A stretch of DNA of 61,996 nt from Diacronema lutheri. Its lineage: Eukaryota; Haptophyta; Pavlovophyceae; Pavlovales; Pavlovaceae. The stretch lies in assembly GCA_019448385.1 (NCBI GenBank), contig JAGTXO010000088.1, positions 1 to 61,996 of the forward strand. Direction: 5' to 3'. This document shows, piece by piece, positions 43,201-53,963 of this stretch. A program made the position numbers and the translations under genes. The first letter of the stretch is position 1; every line of letters starts with the position of its first letter. The notes beneath the pieces are model-generated. The model saw nothing but the letters and a program-made list of their open reading frames with translations, was not told where the DNA came from and ran no database searches.

Positions 43201-44817
43201 AGCTGCGCGGCCTCGACGCTCTTCTCGCGCAGAGGCTTCTCGTACGCTGCGCGCGCGCGCGAGGCCCGCCCCGCGCCGTAGCCGCGCGCGCCGTCGCCGC
43301 GCGGCGCGCGTTGACCGTGCCGACAGCTCGTGCTCACGAGCAGTCCGTCTACTCGCGGCGCGCGCCCTTGCCCTGCCCTCTCCTTTCCTTCGCATGCGCG
43401 CGTCGCTCCGCGCCGCGCGCCGTGCGCGCAGCCGACGCGCGCGCACGTCGTCATCTGCGTGAGAACCGCGGAGTGCGCCGCGGCCGTGTGCGCGCTGCTG
43501 TTGCACCGCGCGCTGCCGCACTGCACGATGCACCTCGCGCCGCGCGGCGCCGAGCCGCAGCCGCCCGTCGGCAAGGCTGGCGTGGCCAAGGGCTCGAGCA
43601 AGGGCAAGGCCGCCGCAGTCGCCGCGGCCGTGCAGGCGGCGGCTGCGGCGGCCGAGGCCGCCTCCGCCACCGCAGCGCGGGCGGCGGCTGAGGTGGCCGC
43701 GAGTGGCACAGCGCGCGGATTTGCGGCCGACGCCGCTTTCGCGCACGTGCCGGCGGAGAGCGCGGCCGAGACGGCGGCTGCGTTTGAAGCCGCCAGGTGA
43801 GAGCGCTGTGCTGCTGCCCTTCACCCGCAGCTGACTGTCTGCATGGCGCTGTGCATGGCGCTGCCTCACGCATGGCGCTGCCTGCATGCACTCACGCATG
43901 GCGCTGCCTGCATGCACTCACGCATGGCGCTGCCTGCACGCACTCACGCATGGCGCTGCCTGCATGCACTCACGCATGGCGCTGCCTGCATGCACTCACG
44001 CATGGCGCTGCCTGCATGCACTCACGCATGGCGCTGCCTGCATGCACTCACGGCATGGCGCTGCCTGCATGCACTGCCTGCACGCCCATCTCAGCTCATG
44101 CCGTTCGCCTCTCCCCATTCCGTTTCAAGCGGCTCGATGGGCACGCCAGCCCCGCGTGACTCGCCGCGCATTACCATCCCTGCTGCAGAGTATGCCCTCA
44201 CACTCACGCACCGGCGCGCGCGCACATGCACCGTCCTCGCCCTGCGCTTTGCCGCGCCCGCGCCTGCCCGCGCAGCGCGATCGATCTGCCGTGCGCCTGC
44301 GTCCTCCTCGCGCCGCACGGCTCGGGGATGCCGCCGCGCCTGCGCTCGGTCGACGCGCTCATCTTCTTCGAGCTGAGGCCCGCAGCCGACGACTGCGCGC
44401 GCGCCGCGTGGCTCGACGCGCTGCTCGGCCCGAGCAAGGGGCGGCCGCCGGTGCGCGGCGCTGGCGCGGCGCGCTGCGGCACAGCGGCACGGCGCACGTT
44501 GCGCCGCGTCTCATCACAGCTGCCGCCGCGGCCTTTTGGCATTGCACTCACAGCAAGGGGCGCGTCCTGCGCCGTGCCTGTCCGTGCCCGCATCTCCGAT
44601 GCGTGTCCGCCCTCAGGTGCTGCTCTACCAGCTCGAGCTGGCGGGCACGCTCGACGAGAGGCTCGGCGAGTACCTTGCAAACGACAGCGCCGTGTCCGCT
44701 CCCGGCGCGCGCGGCGCGATCCGGCCTCAGGGCGGGCTCGAGATCGGCGAGAGCAGATCGTTGGCGCAGCGCGCCGAGCAGCTCGCCGCGCTCGTTGCCG
44801 AAGAGCTCGGCGTTTGA
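37269..44817 (+). CDS. INO80-type SNF2 family protein with degenerate ATPase motifs
   Basis: Four exons: 37269-43241, 43432-43796, 44276-44450 and 44617-44817 (about 2,237 residues); all junction phases agree (0, 2, 0). The N-terminal half is Gln/Ala-rich. A DBINO/HSA-like helix follows (LWQALARRDVPRVSRQQQQ ... RAKRIARDVL). The SNF2 N-lobe starts SLRPFEHAGVRWLLHLWD, and LLVAPLADCRAWLHQL with LRVLPYCGDAS matches INO80. Walker A reads ADEVGVVEQI instead of DEMGLGKT; motif II is CDELH; the LTGTP motif is replaced by VLVARRAP. The C-lobe survives in outline: GAAKLRGLDALL, HVVICVRTAECAAAV, VDALIFFEL, then VLLYQLELAGTLDERL, but the R-x-H-R-x-G-Q arginine motif is gone. Probably a non-hydrolysing scaffold relative of INO80. 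The exact N-terminus is uncertain. Confidence 0.75.
37530..37795 (+). repeat. CAGGCG/CAGCAG repeat encoding Ala-Gln tract
   Basis: Hexanucleotide GCGCAG and trinucleotide CAG units encode a long (AQ)n and QQ-rich stretch in the N-terminus of the INO80-like protein. Such tracts are prone to length change. Confidence 0.9.
40545..40612 (+). repeat. 21-nt coding repeat (DAQPGGP)n
   Basis: Three near-identical 21-nt units encode DAQPGGP repeats in the linker just before the SNF2 N-lobe of the INO80-like protein. Confidence 0.85.
43843..44090. repeat. 26-bp minisatellite inside an intron
   Basis: About eight copies of a 26-bp unit containing CATGGCGCTGCCTGCATGCA, with unit starts at 43871, 43897, 43923 and onward; the last copies are degenerate. 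It lies inside the 479-nt third-exon acceptor intron (43797-44275), which explains that intron's unusual length. Confidence 0.9.
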
Positions 44818-44947
44818 AAGTGCGTGAGACGGCCGACACGGTGATTGGGCTTGTCAGTCTCGAGCACAGCCGTGACTCAGCTGAAAAAGCGCGCGAAAAC
44901 TAAGGCTCCAGGCTCAGAAAGTTCAAACGCAGTCGAATTCGGTCGAG

Positions 44948-47900
44948 ATGACCGTGGACACACTCGACGCCGGGAGGCCACGCCCCTTCGTGCAGGCCGA
45001 GACGGAGGAGGAGGCGCGCGCGCGGCGCATGCATAACATGGCCGTGCGCATGAACACCGAGCCTCCGCGCGGCCACGCCAACCTCACGCAGATCGTGATG
45101 TGGCGCCGTTGCATACCGCGCGACCTCAAGCTTTCCGTCGCAGAGCTGATCGCGCGCGGCGCGCTCACGTGGGACGACGTCTTCCAGGATGGCAATGTCG
45201 TGTGGGCGATCCGCCCGATCATTGGGTGGCGCTTGTACGCGTCGCGCGCGCGCGCCTTGACTCTTGTGCCCTCCTGCGCATGCCGCTTGCACCGCGCCGA
45301 TCCAGCCTGATCTTCGCAGTGCAGTGCATGCAGGCGACGTGCGGCGCCGGACGGCAACCGGCCGCGCGCGTACCAAGCTGCGCGTGCAACGCGCGCGCGA
45401 CGCGCGCGCGCGCGCGAGGGTCGCGTGTGCGCGCTCTGAATCGTGCGTTCGCGCCGGCCGCCTGCCCAACCTGCGTATGTATTCCTTCATGCCCGCTGCC
45501 TTTTCGCCGCAACGTGGGCCGCCGTGAATCGATCGCCGCGCGCTTGCTGCGACCGCTGCCTCTCCGCCACACTGCGGACCGTTGTCGATCGTGCGCTGCG
45601 CGTTTGCCTCGACCGCCACGCAGCCTTCCCGAGGCGCAGGCCTATCTCGTCAAAGTGCAGCGCGCGTTCGAGGACATGGCCAAGGCCAAGGCGGAGGGCG
45701 TTGCAAACCTCATGCCGACGCACCGGATGGATGAGGTGCAGGCGGAGCATGTGCGCGCATGGGAGGCTGAGCTCGAAGCCGAGTGTGACGCGCACGACAA
45801 GGCGGACGCCGAGCGGACGGCGCAGGTGCAGCGCGCGCTCGCGGACGGTACGATCGAGGCGTTGATGCACGACCCGAGGTTGCGCAGCATCCGCCAGCGC
45901 TACGACGCGCGCTATGACGCCGAGCGGAAGGTCGACGCCGCCCTCGAGCTCGCACGCATGCCCGCCGCGCTGCACCGGGCGGTCGCGCACCAGCGCCAGC
46001 ACGCGCACTGCGCCGACCGGCAGCGGGTGACGATGCAAGACCTTGCCGTCGCGCACCTCAAGTGGCAGCCTGCGCGCGAGCAGCTCGTGCAGATGGCGCT
46101 CGGCGAACCCATCGCACTCACCGATGAGCAGCGCGCGCGGCGGCCGCTCGGCGCACAGCACGACGAGGACCACGACAGCGCGGCCGGCGGCGCGAACGAC
46201 GACACGGCCGGCGCTGGCGCCGATGCGGCCGTCGGCGCCGAGGGCCGCGTGGCTTGCGGTTCTGCTGAGGCGGCGCCAGCTGGCGCGGCCGACGGCGCGG
46301 CCACAGGCGGCGGCGGCGGCGGCGGCGGCAGCTCGCTCTTTGCCGAGCTCGACCTCGTGATGGCCGCGGCCGGCGTGGACGGGCTGACGCCGTATGAGGT
46401 GGCGCGCGCGGCGCAGATCAAGGCGAATCGGCTCAAGATGGTGCAGCTCGGCCTCGTCTCACCAGCCGAGCCGGGTGGCTCACTCCTCGTCGGCCAGCCC
46501 GTCAACGCCAAGCGCACCCGAGCGCAGCTGCACACTGGCGAGCGGCGCACAGCGGCGGAGGCGCGCAATGCGGCGCGTGAGCTTTTCACCGAGCTGCGCC
46601 GCAGCGGGCGGCCGACGGGCAAGCCGGTCAAGTACACGCCAAGCGTGTTCCCAAGCCGTGCCGCTGCGCCGTCGGACGACTCTGACGGCAACGGCTCAAG
46701 CGAGTCCGACTCGGAGGGCGGCGACGGCTCGGAGGCGGCCGCGCGGCGGCGCGGCACGCGCAGCTCGAGCGACGGCGATGGGACGAGCAGCTCGAGCGAC
46801 GGCGAATCAGACGACGACTCGAGCGAAGGTTCGGATGACAGCGCGGCGCAGCCGCGCCGCGGCGCGCGCGCCACGCGCATCGGCGGCGCGTCGGCGCGCA
46901 AGCGCGGTGCGGCCGCCTGCGCGACGTCCTCGGCGGCGCGCGCCGCCGCGGCGGCGGCGGGCGGCGGCGCGCGCGCGCGCGGCGGCGGCTCGGAGCGCAA
47001 GCCGGTGCTCGGCCGAGCACTGCAGTGCCCGCATCCCGGCTGCGCGTGGACCTTTGATATCAAGCACGTTCTCGAGGTGCGCGCCTGCGCGCGCGCGCGC
47101 GCGCAATGAGCCGACTGACGTCGCACGCGCGCGCGCGCGAGCGCGCCAAAGGGGATGCGCGACCTGTCGTCCGCCTTCTCGGCGCGGCACACCGAGAGCG
47201 CCCGCTGCGGCGCGTGGGGACGCTGACCTCTGTTGCTCGACCGACCTCCGCCCTTTGCGCCCAACCGCGTCGCGCGTTCACGGCCTCGTGCGGTGCGCCG
47301 CAGGAGCACATCCGCACGCACACGGGCGAGAAACCGTTCGCGTGCACCGTTGCGGGCTGTGGCCAGGCCTTTGCCAAATCGGGTGACCTGACGGTGCGCC
47401 GCAGCAGGGCCGGCGCGCGAGGCGGCTATGCACTGCAGCGCACGGGGCGCCTGCCCTCGTCGCCGACCACACGCCTCTCGCGCCCGCCCGCCGCGTGCCC
47501 ACACCGTGCAACGCGGGCGCGCGCGCGTAATGAGCCGGCGGACGACGCACGCGCGCGCGCGCGAGCGCGCCAAAGGGGATGCGCGACCTGTCGTCCGCCT
47601 TCTCGGCGCGGCACACCGAGAGCGCCCGCTGCGGCGCGTGGGGACGCTGACCGCTCTTGCTCGACCGACCTCCGCCCTTTGCGCCCAACCGCATCGCGCG
47701 TTCACGGCCTCGTGCGGTGCGCCGCAGACGCACATCCGCACGCACACGGGCGAGAAACCGTTCGCGTGCACCGTTGCGGGCTGCGGCCAGGCCTTTGCCA
47801 CATCGAGCCACCTGACGGTGCGCCGCAGCAGGGCCGGCGCGCGAGGCGGCTATGCACTGCAGCGCACGGGGCGCCTGCCCTCGTCGCCGACCACACGCCT

Positions 47901-49687
47901 CTCGCGCCCGCCCGCCGCGTGCCCACAACGTGCAACGCGGGCGCGCGCGCGTAATGAGCCGGCGGACGACGCACGCGCGCGCGCGCGAGCGCGCCAAAGG
48001 GGATGCGCGACCAGCCGTCCGCCTTCTCGGCGCGGCACACCGAGAGCGCCCGCTGCGGCGCGTGGGGACGCTGACCGCTCTTGCTCGACCGACCTCCGCC
48101 CTTTGCGCCCAACCGCGTCGCGCGTTCACGGCCTCGTGCGGTGCGCCGCAGGAGCACATCCGCACGCACACGGGCGAGAAACCGTTCGCGTGCACCGTTG
48201 CGGGCTGTGGCCAGGCCTTTGCCAAATCGGGTGACCTGACGGTGCGCCGCAGCAGGGCCGGCGCGCGAGGCGGCTATGCACTGCAGCGCACGGGGCGCCT
48301 GCCCTCGTCGCCGACCACACGCCTCTCGCGCCCGCCCGCCGCGTGCCCACACCGTGCAACGCGGGCGCGCGCGCGTAATGAGCCGGCGGACGACGCACGC
48401 GCGCGCGCGCGAGCGCGCCAAAGGGGATGCGCGACCTGTCGTCCGCCTTCTCGGCGCGGCACACCGAGAGCGCCCGCTGCGGCGCGTGGGGACGCTGACC
48501 GCTCTTGCTCGACCGACCTCCGCCCTTTGCGCCCAACCGCATCGCGCGTTCACGGCCTCGTGCGGTGCGCCGCAGAAGCACATCCGCACGCACACGGGCG
48601 AGAAACCGTTCGCGTGCACCGTTGCGGGCTGCGGCCAGGCCTTTGCCCAATCGAGCCACCTGACGGTGCGCCGCAGCAGGGCCGGCGCGCGAGGCGGCTA
48701 TGCACTGCAGCGCACGGGGCGCCTGCCCTCGTCGCCGACCACACGCCTCTCGCGCCCGCCCGCCGCGTGCCCACAACGTGCAACGCGGGCGCGCGCGCGT
48801 AATGAGCCGGCGGACGACGCACGCGCGCGCGCGCGCGCGCGCCAAAGGGGATGCGCGACCAGCCGTCCGCCTTCTCGGCGCGGCACACCGAGAGCGCCCG
48901 CTGCGGCGCGTGGGGACGCTGACCGCTCTTGCTCGACCGACCTCCGCCCTTTGCGCCCAACCGCATCGCGCGCCCACGGCCTCGTGCGGTGCGCCGCAGA
49001 AGCACATCCGCACGCACACGCGCGAGAAACCGTTCGCGTGCACCGTTGCGGGCTGCGGCCAGGCCTTTGCCACATCGAGCCACCTGACGGTGCGCCGCAG
49101 CAGGGCCGGCGCGCGAGGCGGCTATGCACTGCAGCGCACGGGGCGCCTGCCCTCGTCGCCGACCACACGCCTCTCGCGCCCGCCCGCCGCGTGCCCACAC
49201 CGTGCAACGCGGGCGCGCGCGCGTAATGAGCCGGCGGACGACGCACGCGCGCGCGCGCGAGCGCGCCAAAGGGGATGCGCGACCTGTCGTCCGCCTTCTC
49301 GGCGCGGCACACCGAGAGCGCCCGCTGCGGCGCGTGGGGACGCTGACCGCTCTTGCTCGACCGACCTCCGCCCTTTGCGCCCAACCGCATCGCGCGTTCA
49401 CGGCCTCGTGCGGTGCGCCGCAGACGCACATCCGCACGCACACGGGCGAGAAACCGTTCGCGTGCACCGTTGCGGGCTGCGGCCAGGCCTTTGCCACATC
49501 GAGCCACCTGACGGTGCGCCGCAGCAGGGCCGGCGCGCGAGGCGGCTTTGCACTGCAGCGCACGGGGCGCCTGCCCTCGTCGCCGACCACACGCCTCTCG
49601 CGCCCGCCCGCCGCGTGCCCACTTCGTCAACACCTCCGCCCGCCGCCGTCGCAGGCGCATGTCCGCCGCAAGCATACTGCGCGCTAG
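44948..49687 (+). CDS. C2H2 zinc-finger protein with exon-per-finger array
   Basis: Exons: 44948-45234; 45624-47076; 47304-47393; 47728-47817; 48152-48241; 48576-48665; 49000-49089; 49424-49513; 49655-49687. Every junction is phase-consistent, giving about 770 residues. The unique N-terminal part is charged and helical with a Ser/Asp-rich stretch ([20 protein letters not shown]); no known domain. The first finger starts [17 protein letters not shown]; each 90-nt exon then supplies [13 protein letters not shown] plus the next finger's TVAGCGQAF and helix; the last exon gives HVRRKH and a stop. Splicing recreates perfect C-x4-C-x12-H-x3-H fingers (the last with H-x4-H), seven in all. Each finger's helix position 6 comes from the next exon. 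Probably a nuclear DNA-binding protein. It ends 34 bp from the convergent P4-ATPase stop. Confidence 0.85.
47100..49625 (+). repeat. Tandem 424-bp exon-intron units of the zinc-finger gene
   Basis: Exon starts 47304, 47728, 48152, 48576, 49000 and 49424 are exactly 424 bp apart. Introns are nearly identical. Two marker sites alternate: introns 1, 3 and 5 have CACACCGTGC and ACCTGTCGTCC; introns 2 and 4 have CACAACGTGC and ACCAGCCGTCC. This shows an 848-bp two-finger higher-order unit. The part-unit before the first repeated exon starts near 47100. Confidence 0.95.
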
Positions 49688-49721
49688 ACAAGAAAGTCTC
49701 GTTTCTGTGCCCGCCACCGAC

Positions 49722-52700
49722 CTACCGAATCTTTGTTGCCTTCTCGGGCGCGAGCCGCTGCGAGAACACTTTGCCCACCCACACGGGCACGCACGAGACA
49801 GCAGTGATGGCGGACACTTTCCACAGGAACTCGACGGAGAGCATGAAGGGCAGATCAAATGTGCTCGTGCCGAGCAGCGTCGGCGACGAGAGCGCGAAGA
49901 TCGAGCCGGCGTAGACGAGGAGCGTGAGCACCTGCCGGCGGATGCGACGCGCGCGCACGCCTGCCGTCAGCGCGCGCGGCGCGCGCCGAGCCTCGGGGTG
50001 CCCCTGGCACGCCTGCCAACGCGCGCACCTCGCACGCGATCATGATCGTATGCCACCGCTTCACCTCGACGGCGACCATGACGAGCTCCGTGAGAATGAG
50101 CGACGTGAAGCTGATGCCGACGACGTGCACGAGCCGCTTGTCAAAGAGGAAGATCGCGCCGAGCATGATCACACCGCCCTGGTAGATCGCCTTCCATGTC
50201 CAGATGAGAAAGGTCTTGAGCGAGAGATGCCGCCGCTTCTGCAGCTCCTTGTAGAGCTCGGGGTACTTGAGCGCGTTCTCTTGCGAGATATCCTGCGCGC
50301 ACGGCCACACGGCGCGCGGGCGCGCCGTGTGAGCGACACACCTCCGCTGCGGGCGGCCGCATGGGCGCGCGCGCGCGCGCGCAGCGCACCTCGTCGAGCA
50401 CGAGCGAGAAGACGGGGCCGGTGGTGAAGATGGTGGCGTACCCAACGGTAAGGAAGCCATTGTACACGGCAATCGACGCGAAGAAGAAGAGCGACGAGAA
50501 GACGGCCTGGATCATCGCGATGATGAGGCCGCGGTGGATGACGAACTGTGCGAGAAGTGACGAGCGCAAATAGGCGTTGCGTCCGTGCCACAGTACGAGG
50601 CGCTGCAGGTGCGAGAATTCGAGCAACGAGAAGTCGGCGGCCATGCTCGCCTGCTTGCCCTCCTTGCCCTCGATGCCAATGCCGACGTGCGCCTCGCGGA
50701 TCATCGGGATGTCGTTGCCGCCGTCGCCTATCGCCGCCGTGCATTTGCCCGTGTGCGTCCGGATCAGCCGGACGATCTGGCCCTTCTGCGTGGGCGAGCA
50801 GCGGCAGCAGACGACGGCGGGCGCGGCGCACGCCACCTCGAGGAAGAGCACCTGGTGGTTCGCAAGGCACAACTCGAGCGAGGTGCCATCGACGAGTAGG
50901 CAAGGCGCATGCATTACTCCCTGTGGGTAGCCACGCAACTTTTGCAAGGCCTCGAGCGCCGTGCGCGCGACGAGCGGGTAGAAGGCGCCGCCGCGCGGCA
51001 CGAGCGACGCGTTCTGCGCAATTACCATCGCCGTCTCGAGCTTGTCGCCCGTGAGCATCCACGTGCGCACGTTTGCATTGCGCAGCTTCTCCAGTGTCTG
51101 CTGCACGTGCGGCTGCAAGAGGTCCTCGACTGCAGTCAGACAAAGGAGCTCCATCTCGACCTCAAGTCGCTCCACGCAGCCACGCACGCCCTGGTCGCGC
51201 AGCGCCGCCGACTTTGCCAGCCGCGCCGCCTGCAGCTCAGCCTCGAACTGGCGGTAGGCGGGTTCCGAGATGCGCCTGCGCGCGACGACGAGGGTGCGAA
51301 GTCCCTCACGCGCCAAGTTGCCCACCTCCTCCTCCAGCCAGTAGGAGCGAGCGACCTTCTCCGCCATCACCACGTCCGCGCCCTTGGCGTAGAAGCTGAG
51401 CTCGCCCGTCTGCCGCGAGCGCAGCACGATGCCCATGCGCTTGCTCTCAGAGCTAAACGGGAACTGGGGAGGTGGGAAGGGGGTTTGGGGGGGGGGGGGG
51501 GGGGGGGGGGTAAGGGGGCGCTAGGTTCGAGGAGCACATCGTGGCGCGTGCTGGGTCAGGAGCGGGCGCTGGGTGTGGCGGGTTTGGGACGCGTACGCGC
51601 GGACAAAAGCGCGCCGTAGCCATGATCCCAACAGCCAAAAGGCGAGACAGCACATTCGCGCAGGCACGCGCGCGCGCGCAGAGCGTCGCGGCCGTGCGGC
51701 CAAGCCACGCACCGCGCGCGCTGCGGCAGCGTGTGCGCACCTCCTGCAAAATCTCGTACGCGAGCTCGGCGCCGTCGGACACGCGGCGCAGCACAATGTG
51801 CCGTAGGTCGCGTGCGATGAGCAGCAGGCCGCACGAGGCTGCAAACATGACGAGCGCCAGCTCGTCGGGCGAGGCGCCCTGGTACGAATGGCCTCCCGCC
51901 ACTGGCGAGACGTTGTGACAGAGGGCGATGGCGAGGAGGGCGTCGCGCGCCTGCGCGGCGAGCGGCGGCGGCGCCTCGCCCGCCGCCTCGGCAAGCCACG
52001 CATCGCGGAGCAGACCGCTGACTTCGTCAAGCCCACTCGACGTCAGGCAGTGATTTCCGAGGTGAAGTTTCCGGAAGACCATCTCATTGCGAGTGAGCGT
52101 GCCCGTCTTGTCGGTGAGGAGGTATTCGATGCCACCGAGCTCCTCGGAGATGGAGGACGAGCGCACGATCGCGCCCTTCATCCCCTCGTCCTGAAACATG
52201 TGCAGCGCGTAGGTGACTTTGGCCATCTCGAGTGAGACGCGTAGTGAAATTGGCACGATGGAGGAGAAGAGGAGAACAAAGCGCGAGAAGGCGAGGGCCT
52301 TGAGCACGAGAGAGGGCGAGTGTCCGGGGGGCAGCAGGACCATGAGCGCGGCGAGCGACACGGTGAAGCAGAAGAGAATCTTTGCGAGGAAATTAATCTG
52401 CAGGTCGAGCCCCGCCACCTTGGTCGGGGTCGCTGAGGCGTTCATCATACAACGGGTCTTTGGGAGGGGGAAGGGGGAAAGAGGGGGGGGAGGGGGGGGG
52501 GGGGGGGGGGGGGGGGGTCAAGGATACAGGAGGCGTGCGGGGGTGCAGGGATCAGGGGCGAGCTGGGCTGTGTGTGCACAGAGGGGCGGTGCTGGGCTCG
52601 GGCGTCTACCTGCAGCCGAGCAAGGCACGCGCGCCATGCCGCGCGATGCCGCGCGCACCTCGTCGCCCGTGTAGACCACCGCGCCGATCGCCGTGCCCGA

Positions 52701-53603
52701 CGCGAGCACCGTGTTGCACCACATCGTGTTCTCTAGCCCGAGCGGCTCAGCGAGGGGTGCGGCCATGCCGCCGCCGCCTCCCCCGCCCGCACCGCCAGGC
52801 GACGCTTGCGCGTGCGCGCCGGCCGCGACCGCGGCGGCGGTGGCGCCGTCCGCCGGCGTGGACAGCTCGCCGATGAACTCGTAGATGTCCTTGGTCGGCG
52901 CGGCCGCGTAGAGCGTCGCCGCGAGGCTCTGCAATGCGTGGTTGGTGTCAAGGCGTTGGCACGAGGGCACGGCGACGCGAAGTTTCCAGTCCGTTTCGCC
53001 GTCGAGCTGATCGGTGCGGAGGAAGACCGTGCCCGACTGCTCCGTCGTGCGCAGCAGCACGAGGTCGGCGGGCACGCGCTGGTTGGTCTGAACCGCGATC
53101 AGGTCCCCGACCCGGATCTGGGATGACGGGACGCGCTCGACTCGTCCGCCGGCGCACAGCCGCTCGTATGTCTCGCCGTTGAGCTTGCGGTCGGAGAGCC
53201 AGCGCTTGAGGTCGTCGTGCGCCTCCTTCACCATCGTGATCACCAGCACGAACGCGAGCGGCGCGATGTAGGTGAAGAGAAAGCCAACCTTGAGCGGCGG
53301 GAAGAATTGCGAGATGGCGACGACGAGGAAGTAGAGGTTGAAGAAGAATTTGAACTGCTCGTAGAGCACCTTGGGGAAGAAGGTGAGCAGCGAGAACTTT
53401 TGGTTGTTGATCACGTTGCGGCAGTGCCGCCGCGTCGTCGGCCGCTTGGCGTTGAGCCGGATCACGCGGTGCTCGTGCAGCCCGTTGCCAAACACCCAGC
53501 CGAGCGCGCGGCGCACGCCGCCGCAGCAGCGGCGCGGCGGCAAGCCGTCGGAGGCGGACTGCGCCGCCGCAAGCTCCTCGTACCGCACGTAATTGTGCGA
53601 CAT
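49722..53603 (-). CDS. P4-type ATPase (phospholipid flippase), Neo1/ATP9 type
   Basis: Five phase-0 exons: 53603-52659, 52457-51741, 51463-50390, 50292-50029 and 49931-49722 (about 1,069 residues). It starts MSHNYVRYEELAAAQSASDG. N-terminal part: NVINNQKFSLLTFFPKVLYE and QFKFFFNLYFLVVAISQFFP (P4 signature and first membrane helix), then DQLDGETDWKLR (actuator DGET loop). Exon 2 has YLLTDKTGTLTRNEMVFRKL with the phosphorylated Asp. Exon 3 has KRMGIVLRSRQTGELSFYAK, MLTGDKLETA and AAIGDGGNDIPMI, plus C-terminal helices. ALKYPELYKELQKRR in exon 4 is typical of P4. Family members move aminophospholipids to the cytosolic leaflet of Golgi/endosome membranes; the RLHLG-type wording after DKTGTLT and short N-terminus point to the Neo1/ATP9 branch, which works without a CDC50 subunit. 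Introns 1 and 2 carry poly-C tracts before the acceptor. Confidence 0.92.
51487..51510 (-). repeat. Poly-C tract in P4-ATPase intron 2 (sense strand)
   Basis: On the sense (minus) strand this is C24 about 25 nt upstream of the CCCCAG acceptor at 51464, so it may serve as the polypyrimidine tract. Confidence 0.85.
52492..52517 (-). repeat. Poly-C tract in P4-ATPase intron 1 (sense strand)
   Basis: On the sense (minus) strand a C run and further C/T sequence precede the AAAG acceptor at 52458. Same arrangement as intron 2. Confidence 0.85.
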
Positions 53604-53963
53604 CTCCGTGGCGCAGCTGCGCGGCGCGGCGCGGCGCGGCGGTGCGGACGGCGCGCGCGGGCTCGTGGGTGCGCGCGCGCGGCGTGGCGCGTCGAGCCGA
53701 GCGCGAGGCGCGCACCGAAGCCCCTCGCCCTCCTCCGCCGGTCCCGCCCGCGTGGCCGTGGCCGTAGACGTGGACGCGTTGAGCCGGGTCCACGGCAAGG
53801 TCATGCGCTGCCCGACCGCACCCTGCTCGACCAGAGGACGAGCGGGGCCTCCGCCGCCGCCGAACCAAGTCCTCAAGTACGTAATGATGGCGGCCGCCGC
53901 CTTTCTCCGGAGCGGGATGGGCAATTTCAACGACGCGTGACGACGGGGGAGCAGAGAACGGCG
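53604..53963. promoter_or_regulatory. Bidirectional promoter region, P4-ATPase / TLDc gene
   Basis: The 360 bp between the divergent start codons holds both 5' leaders. No TATA box or clear motif seen; GCGCGGC repeats near 53620. Confidence 0.45.

Noticed and set aside
43843-44376. Reading the 26-bp repeats as a coding repeat (HAWRCLHALT-type)
   Set aside because: The repeat sits between a clear donor (43797) and a phase-matched acceptor (44275) in the INO80-like gene, so it is intronic.
44900-45619. Minus-strand frames over the first exon and intron of the zinc-finger gene
   Set aside because: No motif, while the plus-strand exons join with matching phase to give a continuous protein.
47277-49226. 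Series of ~315-codon minus- and plus-strand frames across the zinc-finger repeats
   Set aside because: They read through introns and repeat with the 424-bp period; the spliced zinc-finger reading explains the conserved part.
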